From: Flavobacteriaceae bacterium | GTDB lineage: Bacteria > Bacteroidota > Bacteroidia > Flavobacteriales > Flavobacteriaceae | DNA: 39,277 bases | Assembly: GCA_030835845.1 (NCBI GenBank) | Contig: JAUROD010000055.1 | Span: 1 to 39,277, forward strand | Direction of reading: 5' to 3' | Shown here: piece by piece, positions 32,895 through 39,277 of the stretch | Numbering within the stretch: position 1 is the first letter of the stretch | How the letters are laid out: each line of letters starts with the position of its first letter | Translations under genes and position numbers: made by a program | The notes under the pieces: generated by a model | What the model was told of the DNA's origin: nothing | The model's input: only the letters and a program-made list of their open reading frames with translations | Database searches by the model: none

Positions 32895-34283
32895 ATGGCC
32901 TCGCATTACGAAGCACCGATTCGAAAACCTCTAGTTACTGGAGATAAATCCTACCACGATGTTACGGTAGATGTTGCCGCACCAGTAGAAGGAAAAGCCA
33001 ACCGCCAATGGTGGATTGTCTTTGGTATTGCATTAACAGCTTTCCTATGGGGAGTTGGATGTATTATTTACACGATTTCAACAGGTATTGGAACCTGGGG
33101 TCTAAACAAAACAGTCGGTTGGGCATGGGATATCACCAACTTCGTTTGGTGGGTTGGAATTGGTCACGCTGGAACTCTAATTTCTGCTGTTCTTCTTTTA
33201 TTCCGTCAAAAATGGCGTATGGCAATTAACCGTTCTGCAGAGGCGATGACAATTTTCTCTGTTATTCAGGCAGGTTTATTCCCTATTATTCACATGGGTA
33301 GACCATGGCTAGCATATTGGGTTCTTCCAATTCCAAACGGATTTGGATCATTATGGGTTAACTTCAATTCACCTTTACTTTGGGATGTATTTGCAATTTC
33401 AACCTATTTATCAGTTTCACTTGTTTTTTGGTGGACAGGTTTACTTCCTGATTTTGCAATGATTCGTGATCGTGCTGTTCGTCCATTCCAAAAGAAAATT
33501 TATTCTCTTTTAAGTTTTGGATGGTCAGGTCGTGCAAAAGATTGGCAGCGTTTTGAAGAAGTTTCCCTTGTTTTAGCTGGATTGGCAACTCCTTTAGTAC
33601 TTTCTGTACACACTATTGTATCTTTTGACTTTGCCACATCGGTTATTCCTGGTTGGCACACGACTATATTCCCTCCATATTTTGTTGCAGGAGCAATTTT
33701 TTCTGGATTTGCAATGGTAAACACTTTATTGATTATCATGCGTAAAGTATCTAATCTAGAGGATTACATAACTGTTCAACATATCGAACTTATGAATATC
33801 GTAATCATGATTACGGGTTCAATTGTTGGAGTAGCCTACATTACCGAGCTTTTCATTGCATGGTACTCTGGTGTGGAATATGAACAATATGCATTTTTGA
33901 ATCGTGCAACTGGTCCTTACTGGTGGGCATATTGGGCAATGATGAGTTGTAATGTATTTTCACCTCAGTTTATGTGGTTCAAAAAATTGAGAACGAGTAT
34001 TATGTTCTCGTTTATAATTTCTATTGTTGTAAATATTGGAATGTGGTTTGAGCGATTTGTCATTATTGTCACCTCACTTCATCGAGATTATCTTCCTTCA
34101 TCTTGGACGATGTTCTCTCCAACATTTGTTGATATTGGAATCTTTATTGGAACAATTGGCTTCTTCTTTGTCCTCTTCTTGTTATACGCACGCACTTTCC
34201 CAGTGATTGCTCAAGCTGAGGTAAAGACAATATTAAAGTCTTCAGGGGAAAAGTATAAAAAATTAAGAGACGCAAATGAGTAA
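32895..34283 (+). CDS. actC: Alternative complex III subunit C, NrfD-like quinol-binding membrane protein
   Basis: This 462-residue NrfD/PsrC-type membrane protein has about ten helices. Early motifs are WWIVFGIALTAFLWGVGC, TNFVWWVGIGHAGTLISAVL and FRQKWRMAINRSAEAMT, which are the conserved start of this family. SVHTIVSFDFATSVIPGWH follows in mid-protein. It lines the quinol oxidation site in the membrane and may carry a proton path, as argued for the paralogous pair ActC/ActF. Its end overlaps the start of actD by 8 bp, which implies coupled translation. Confidence 0.95.
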   Translation: MASHYEAPIRKPLVTGDKSYHDVTVDVAAPVEGKANRQWWIVFGIALTAFLWGVGCIIYTISTGIGTWGLNKTVGWAWDITNFVWWVGIGHAGTLISAVLLLFRQKWRMAINRSAEAMTIFSVIQAGLFPIIHMGRPWLAYWVLPIPNGFGSLWVNFNSPLLWDVFAISTYLSVSLVFWWTGLLPDFAMIRDRAVRPFQKKIYSLLSFGWSGRAKDWQRFEEVSLVLAGLATPLVLSVHTIVSFDFATSVIPGWHTTIFPPYFVAGAIFSGFAMVNTLLIIMRKVSNLEDYITVQHIELMNIVIMITGSIVGVAYITELFIAWYSGVEYEQYAFLNRATGPYWWAYWAMMSCNVFSPQFMWFKKLRTSIMFSFIISIVVNIGMWFERFVIIVTSLHRDYLPSSWTMFSPTFVDIGIFIGTIGFFFVLFLLYARTFPVIAQAEVKTILKSSGEKYKKLRDANE

Positions 34284-34806
34284 TCAAGTAATACACGCCT
34301 TATACGACGACGATGACACGCTATTGGCAGCTGTCAAAGAATTACGTGCAAACAAACATCATATCGAAGAGGTATATAGTCCTTTTCCAGTCCACGGATT
34401 AGACAAGGCATTAGGGTTAGAAGAGACGAGGTTAGCAATTATGGCATTTATATATGGTTGTATCGGTTTCTCGGTAGCCGTAGCAATGATCAATTTTATT
34501 ATGATTGCAGATTGGCCTCAGAATATTGGTGGAAAGCCAAGCTTTAGTTTTTTAGAAAACATGCCTGCTTTTGTACCAGTTATGTTCGAGATGACAGTAT
34601 TTTTTGCCGCTCACTTGATGGTTATTACATTTTATTTAAGAAGTAGATTATGGCCATTTAAGCAAGCTGAAAATCCAAACCCATTAACTACGGATGATAA
34701 GTTTTTGATGGAAATCTCACTCCATGACAACGAAAAAGAACTTCGTACATTATTGAAAAAAACAGGTGCTATTGAGATAAGCATTCCACAAAACACGGAA
34801 GAATAA
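34276..34806 (+). CDS. actD: Alternative complex III subunit D (DUF3341)
   Basis: This 176-residue protein of the DUF3341 family has a cytoplasmic ferredoxin-like N-terminal part (IHALYDDDDTLLAAVKELR, HHIEEVYSPFPVHGLDKALGL, typical for ActD). Two membrane helices follow at about 55-76 and 95-116, then a soluble tail. In the known complex it packs against the NrfD-like subunits. It overlaps actC by 8 bp and its stop overlaps the actE start by 1 bp (TAATG), so expression is tightly coupled. Confidence 0.93.
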   Translation: MSNQVIHALYDDDDTLLAAVKELRANKHHIEEVYSPFPVHGLDKALGLEETRLAIMAFIYGCIGFSVAVAMINFIMIADWPQNIGGKPSFSFLENMPAFVPVMFEMTVFFAAHLMVITFYLRSRLWPFKQAENPNPLTTDDKFLMEISLHDNEKELRTLLKKTGAIEISIPQNTEE

Positions 34807-35357
34807 TGAAGCAGTTAATCCTTTTTTCATTTAGTATTGTTCTTGCATTAAGCTTCGCTTCATGCCAAGATCCTTCTAAACCAAATTATCAATATTTTCC
34901 TAACATGTACGAGCCCGTTGGCTATGAAGCATATGCTGATTCAGATGCCTTTGCTAACGGTATTGAAGCCCAAATTCCAGTTGAGGGATCTATAGCTCGT
35001 GGATGGCAACCTTATGAGTATCCAGATACAAATGAGGGTTATGAAGCAGCAAAATCAAAATTGATTTCTCCATTGGAAAATTCTGAAGTAAATTTAGCAC
35101 AAGGGAAAGCTCTTTATGGAGTATATTGTGCAGTTTGTCATGGAAACAAGGGAGATGGTCAGGGTATTCTCATGACACGTGAGAAATTTTTAGGAGTTCC
35201 CAGTTATAGTGATCGTGAGATTACACAGGGAAGTATCTACCATGTCTTGATGTATGGACGTAATGCTATGGGGTCACATGCAGGACAAGTAAACGAAACA
35301 GAACGCTGGCAGATAGCTCAGCATGTAATGGAACTAAGAACCAAGCTTCTTAACTAA
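34806..35357 (+). CDS. actE: Alternative complex III subunit E, mono-haem cytochrome c lipoprotein
   Basis: This 183-residue lipoprotein has the lipobox SFASC (Cys20). The N-terminal strand NYQYFPNMYEPVGYEAY wraps the complex, as in other ActE proteins. A mono-haem domain has CAVCH (108-112) with GNKGDGQG after it. The distal methionine is likely in VLMYGRNAMGSHAGQV. It is the periplasmic electron exit of ACIII towards the oxidase. Its start overlaps the actD stop and actF follows after 13 bp. Confidence 0.94.
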   Translation: MKQLILFSFSIVLALSFASCQDPSKPNYQYFPNMYEPVGYEAYADSDAFANGIEAQIPVEGSIARGWQPYEYPDTNEGYEAAKSKLISPLENSEVNLAQGKALYGVYCAVCHGNKGDGQGILMTREKFLGVPSYSDREITQGSIYHVLMYGRNAMGSHAGQVNETERWQIAQHVMELRTKLLN

Positions 35358-35370
35358 TATTTAAAAGTCT

Positions 35371-36735
35371 ATGTATACGTTTTCACACAAACTTCGAAAT
35401 TTAGCTTTTACCTTCATGGTTATTGGTTTTATAGGCTTAGTTTATGGCTTTCTAAGTGCACCTAGCACAGTTGAAGAAGCTAAAGCAATGGTAGCAACTG
35501 AGCATTATGGAGAAAATCATGATACTGATGCTGCAACGCATCATGAAGATTCTTCTCATGCTGATCAAACTCATGATAATTCACATCAAAGTGAGGGTCA
35601 TTCGGAATCTTCTGAGCAGGTTCATGACACATCTCATGACGAACATTTGCTTCATCAATTACAAAATAAACCATGGGCTGCACTTTATGTTGCTGCTTTC
35701 TTTTTCTTCATGATTTCACTTGGAGTGTTAGCATTTTATGCGATTAATCGAGCTGCTCAAGCTGGTTGGTCCCCAGTTCTTTTTCGTGTAATGGAAGGGA
35801 TAACAGGATATTTACTTCCCGGTGGAATTATTGTAATTGTAATCCTTGCATTATCAGGTTTGCACTTCAATCACCTCTTTATCTGGATGGATCCAGAAGT
35901 GGTTGCACACGACAAACTTATTGCCGGAAAAACAGGGTTTTTAAATGTGCCTTTTTTTCTAGCACGTGCTATATTTTTCCTTGGAGGATGGACGTTGTAC
36001 CGTTATTTTTCTCGTAAATTTTCATTGGCTCAAGACCAAGCAAACGATAACTCAAACCATGTAAAAAACTTCCGTATTTCAGCTGGTTTTCTAGTTTTTT
36101 ATATTGTCACAGAATCAATTATGTCATGGGACTGGATTATGTCTATTGATCCGCATTGGTTTAGTACACTTTTTGGATGGTATGTATTTGCCAGTATGTT
36201 TGTATCAGGAATTACAGCTATCGCGTTGATATCTATCTATCTCAAATCAAAAGGTTACTTGGAATTTGTAAATGATAGTCACATACACGATCTAGGTAAA
36301 TTTATGTTTGGGGTTAGTATTTTTTGGACATATCTATGGTTTTCACAGTTTATGCTCATTTGGTATTCAAATATCCCCGAAGAGGTAACCTATTTCATTA
36401 CTCGCATTGAAGACTACAATATCACTTTCTTTGGAATGGTAGCAATGAACTTTTTGTTCCCTCTCTTAATATTAATGAATAGTGATTACAAAAGAACAAA
36501 CTACTTTATCATCATGGCTGGAATTGTAATTTTATTGGGACATTATTTAGATGTTTTCAACATGATTATGCCTTCAGCTGTTGGAGATCAGTGGTTTATT
36601 GGAATTCCTGAGATTGGAGGATTTTTATTCTTCCTCGGTTTGTTCCTTTATATCGTATTTACAGAATTAACAAAAGCACCACTTTTAGCCAAGGGAGATC
36701 CTTATATGGGTGAAAGTGAACGTTTTCATTATTAA
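35371..36735 (+). CDS. actF: Alternative complex III subunit F, membrane protein with His-rich insert
   Basis: This 454-residue membrane protein is homologous to ActC in overall role (NrfD-like fold). It has one helix at about 11-30, then a hydrophilic stretch (41-96) with twelve histidines between residues 45 and 95, many in His-Asp/Glu/Ser repeats, then about nine more helices. Family features include WSPVLFRVMEGITGYLLPGG, IMSWDWIMSIDPHWFSTLFG and FMLIWYSNIPEE, which are typical of ActF in Bacteroidota. It contributes to the membrane core and a possible proton path. The His-rich segment could bind metal ions such as Cu or Zn but is of unknown role. coxB starts 20 bp downstream. Confidence 0.94.
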   Translation: MYTFSHKLRNLAFTFMVIGFIGLVYGFLSAPSTVEEAKAMVATEHYGENHDTDAATHHEDSSHADQTHDNSHQSEGHSESSEQVHDTSHDEHLLHQLQNKPWAALYVAAFFFFMISLGVLAFYAINRAAQAGWSPVLFRVMEGITGYLLPGGIIVIVILALSGLHFNHLFIWMDPEVVAHDKLIAGKTGFLNVPFFLARAIFFLGGWTLYRYFSRKFSLAQDQANDNSNHVKNFRISAGFLVFYIVTESIMSWDWIMSIDPHWFSTLFGWYVFASMFVSGITAIALISIYLKSKGYLEFVNDSHIHDLGKFMFGVSIFWTYLWFSQFMLIWYSNIPEEVTYFITRIEDYNITFFGMVAMNFLFPLLILMNSDYKRTNYFIIMAGIVILLGHYLDVFNMIMPSAVGDQWFIGIPEIGGFLFFLGLFLYIVFTELTKAPLLAKGDPYMGESERFHY

Positions 36736-36755
36736 ACCAAATTAGAAAAAGATAA

Positions 36756-37820
36756 ATGACGGCTTTATTAACCTTTACAGTACTCGTTTTAATTGGGATT
36801 TCCATTTGGCAAATTACCAAAATGTTTGAGCTATCTCAAACAGAAAGAAATACCACACAAGTAGCTGACGACAAAGACAATAATACGCAGGGAAAATTGA
36901 TGTTTGCTTTCCTAGTTTTCATCTACGTTCTTACTCTTTATTCTTTTTATGCATGGGGAGATGTTCTACTTCCTGATGCTGCTTCAGAGCATGGTAGTGA
37001 TTACGATAGTTTGATGTGGATTTCATTTGCATTGATTTTCTTTGTTCAAACAATCACCCAAGCATTACTTCATTATTTTGCTTATAAATACCGGGGTGAA
37101 AAAGGCAAAAAAGCACTTTTTTATGCAGACAACAATCGTTTGGAAGCAATTTGGACATTTATACCTGTAATCACTCTTGCGGGACTTATTTTGTATGGTC
37201 TCTACACATGGACAAACATCATGTCTTTTGAAGAAAATGATGAAGCCCTAGTAGTCGAACTTTATGCTCAACAATTCAATTGGAAAGCTAGATATGCAGG
37301 AGAAGATGGAGTTTTAGGGGATGCTAATGTTCGATTTTTACAAGATTTTGAAGGAAAAAACTTAGTTGGTATTGATGCTACTGACCCTAATGGTCTGGAT
37401 GATGTTGTTGTTCAAGAACTACACCTTCCAGTCGGGCGTGAAGTAGTATTTAAAATGCGATCACAAGATGTACTTCATTCTGCATATATGCCACACTTCA
37501 GAGCTCAAATGAACTGTGTGCCAGGGATGATTACTGAGTTTGCATTTACACCAATTACCACAACTGAAGAAATGCGTCAAGATCCTGATATGATTGCAAA
37601 AGTCAAAAAGATCAACAAAATACGTGTTGAAAATAGCAAAGAATTAGTAGCCAATGGTGAAGAAGCCCTTGAACCGTATGTATTTGATTACTTACTTTTA
37701 TGTAACAAAATTTGTGGAGCATCACATTACAATATGCAGATGAAGATTGTAGTTGAAACTCCAGAAGAATATGAAAAATGGATAGCAAATCAACAAACAT
37801 TTGCTCAAGTCATTCAATAA
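36756..37820 (+). CDS. coxB: Cytochrome c oxidase subunit II (CuA)
   Basis: This 354-residue protein has four hydrophobic stretches near the N-terminus (about 3-20, 47-68, 86-108 and 133-151) rather than the usual two. The periplasmic cupredoxin domain binds CuA through His241 (QDVLHSAYMP), Cys316, Cys320, His324 and Met327 in CNKICGASHYNM. Lys318 stands where most subunit II proteins have Glu (CxEIC). About 55 residues (262-312) separate the NCVPGM loop from the CuA cysteines, longer than in canonical enzymes. Similar features occur in Bacteroidota oxidases that associate with ACIII. It accepts electrons from ACIII cytochromes and passes them to CoxA. Confidence 0.95.
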   Translation: MTALLTFTVLVLIGISIWQITKMFELSQTERNTTQVADDKDNNTQGKLMFAFLVFIYVLTLYSFYAWGDVLLPDAASEHGSDYDSLMWISFALIFFVQTITQALLHYFAYKYRGEKGKKALFYADNNRLEAIWTFIPVITLAGLILYGLYTWTNIMSFEENDEALVVELYAQQFNWKARYAGEDGVLGDANVRFLQDFEGKNLVGIDATDPNGLDDVVVQELHLPVGREVVFKMRSQDVLHSAYMPHFRAQMNCVPGMITEFAFTPITTTEEMRQDPDMIAKVKKINKIRVENSKELVANGEEALEPYVFDYLLLCNKICGASHYNMQMKIVVETPEEYEKWIANQQTFAQVIQ

Positions 37821-37840
37821 TTTAAATTAAAAACAAAGAT

Positions 37841-39277
37841 ATGTCAACAGCAGAACACGCACACGAAGAGGACCACGGGCATCATCACAAGGAAACGTTC
37901 ATGACGAAGTACATCTTCAGTCAAGATCACAAAATGATTGCAAAACAATATCTCATAACAGGTCTTTTTATGGGAATCATTGGTATTGCAATGTCATTGC
38001 TTTTCCGAATTCAGTTGGCATGGCCCGAACAATCCTTTACAATTTTTGAAGTTTTATTAGGAAAATGGGCTCCTGAAGGTGTGATGGACCCCAATGTTTA
38101 TCTGGCACTTGTTACCATTCATGGTACAATTATGGTATTTTTTGTACTAACAGCAGGTTTAAGTGGAACGTTTAGTAACCTTCTAATTCCATTACAAATT
38201 GGTGCACGTGATATGGCGTCAGGACTACTAAATATGATCTCATTTTGGTTATTTTTCTTATCCTCTGTCATCATGGTATTTTCATTGTTTGTTGAAGCTG
38301 GACCAGCTGCCGCAGGATGGACAGTTTATCCTCCGTTATCAGCTCTACCTCAAGCTCAACCTGGCTCAGGACTTGGGATGACACTTTGGTTGGTTTCTAT
38401 GGCTATTTTTATTGCATCATCCTTATTAGGTTCACTTAACTATATCGTTACAGTTATTAACCTGAGAACAAAAGGAATGTCAATGTCTCGTTTGCCACTT
38501 ACTATTTGGGCATTTTTTGTGACAGCAATCATTGGAGTTGTTTCTTTCCCTGTACTTTTATCAGCAGCTTTATTATTGATAATGGACAGAAGTTTTGGAA
38601 CTTCATTCTTCCTCTCAGATATTTTTATTCAAGGAGAAGTTTTGCATTATCAAGGAGGTTCACCAGTATTGTATGAACATCTTTTTTGGTTTCTTGGTCA
38701 CCCAGAAGTTTATATTGTATTACTTCCTGCGTTAGGTATCACCTCAGAAATCATTGCTACTAACGCCCGTAAACCGATTTTTGGTTATCGTGCTATGGTT
38801 GCTTCAATACTTGCAATTGCTTTCCTATCAACAATTGTATGGGGGCACCATATGTTCATTTCTGGAATGAATCCTTTCTTAGGTTCTGTATTTACATTTA
38901 CAACACTATTAATTGCTATTCCATCGGCTGTCAAAGCATTTAACTATATTACAACCCTATGGAAAGGTAACCTGCAACTAAATCCGGCAATGTTGTTTTC
39001 TATCGGTTTGGTTTCAACCTTTATATCGGGTGGATTAACGGGAATTATTTTAGGAGATAGCACACTGGATATTAATGTTCACGATACGTATTTTGTTGTT
39101 GCGCATTTCCACCTAGTAATGGGTATTTCAGCCCTTTATGGATTATTTGCAGGGGTCTATCATTGGTTCCCAAAAATGTTTGGTAGAATGCTAAATAAAA
39201 ACCTTGGATATATTCACTTTTGGGTAACTGCTGTTTGTGCTTACGGTGTGTTTTTCCCAATGCACTTTATCGGAATG
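37841..39277 (+). CDS. coxA: Cytochrome c oxidase subunit I (partial, cut by window edge)
   Basis: The frame is open from ATG 37841 to the right edge (479 codons). This is a haem-copper oxidase of type A1: His94 (low-spin haem), His287-Pro-Glu289-Val-Tyr291 (CuB histidine, the proton-channel glutamate and the cross-linked tyrosine), His336-His337 (CuB), and His422/His424 in VVAHFHLVMG (haem a3 and haem a). The N-terminal tail (MSTAEHAHEEDHGHHHKETF) has six histidines in the first 16 residues and probably lies in the cytoplasm. It is the catalytic subunit reducing O2 to water while pumping protons, placed 20 bp after coxB. A C-terminal part of unknown length is missing from the window. Confidence 0.96.
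   Translation, partial: MSTAEHAHEEDHGHHHKETFMTKYIFSQDHKMIAKQYLITGLFMGIIGIAMSLLFRIQLAWPEQSFTIFEVLLGKWAPEGVMDPNVYLALVTIHGTIMVFFVLTAGLSGTFSNLLIPLQIGARDMASGLLNMISFWLFFLSSVIMVFSLFVEAGPAAAGWTVYPPLSALPQAQPGSGLGMTLWLVSMAIFIASSLLGSLNYIVTVINLRTKGMSMSRLPLTIWAFFVTAIIGVVSFPVLLSAALLLIMDRSFGTSFFLSDIFIQGEVLHYQGGSPVLYEHLFWFLGHPEVYIVLLPALGITSEIIATNARKPIFGYRAMVASILAIAFLSTIVWGHHMFISGMNPFLGSVFTFTTLLIAIPSAVKAFNYITTLWKGNLQLNPAMLFSIGLVSTFISGGLTGIILGDSTLDINVHDTYFVVAHFHLVMGISALYGLFAGVYHWFPKMFGRMLNKNLGYIHFWVTAVCAYGVFFPMHFIGM

Overview
The window looks like chromosomal DNA of a member of the Bacteroidota, most likely a (marine-type) flavobacterium. The evidence is the AT-rich sequence, a SusC/SusD pair, Bacteroidota-type promoters (TAnnTTTG -7 boxes), lipoprotein signals followed by Lys/Glu-rich residues, and a complete alternative complex III (Act) operon running straight into an aa3-type cytochrome oxidase. 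No phage, insertion sequence, integrase, CRISPR array or resistance gene was found. Both ends cut through genes: a TonB-dependent receptor at the left and coxA at the right.

Layout. 1-2.2 kb (minus): a surface beta-helix lipoprotein followed by a TonB-dependent receptor, with a terminator-like hairpin between them. 2.4-5.3 kb (plus): dGTPase, a membrane metallophosphoesterase and a cysteine-free thioredoxin-fold protein. 5.3-9.4 kb (minus): a large DUF2723/TMEM260-type glycosyltransferase-like protein and a single-domain asparaginase homologue. 9.4-12 kb (plus): tRNA-Gln(UUG) with its own promoter and terminator, then a beta-helix protein and a di-haem cytochrome c lipoprotein, a conserved pair of unknown role. 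12-15 kb (minus): a DoxX-like membrane protein, a ferredoxin/flavodoxin-NADP reductase and the sulfhydrylase metY. metY is divergent from an Rrf2 regulator, and a 20-bp-arm palindrome lies over the metY promoter. 15.6-18.2 kb (minus): a MoxR/BchI-like AAA+ ATPase with a VWA protein. 18.4-23.2 kb (minus): susD and susC. 23.5-27.9 kb (plus): rimP-nusA-infB, with a terminator-like leader just before rimP. 27.9-28.3 kb (minus): a SPOR-domain protein. 28.5 kb to the end (plus): actA-B-C-D-E-F, coxB, coxA.

The respiratory cluster is the functional centre. ActABCDEF oxidises menaquinol and passes electrons through c haems to the CuA centre of CoxB and on to CoxA. Gene order without a break fits the ACIII-aa3 supercomplex known from Flavobacterium johnsoniae. 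The uptake modules (two TonB receptors) and the housekeeping translation operon are typical of the phylum.

The most testable novel points are regulatory: the metY/Rrf2 palindrome, the rimP-nusA-infB leader hairpin and the hairpin between lipoprotein and receptor. The protein systems of unknown function are the beta-helix/di-haem cytochrome pair and the beta-helix lipoprotein/TonB receptor pair. I found no system that I can claim is wholly undescribed.
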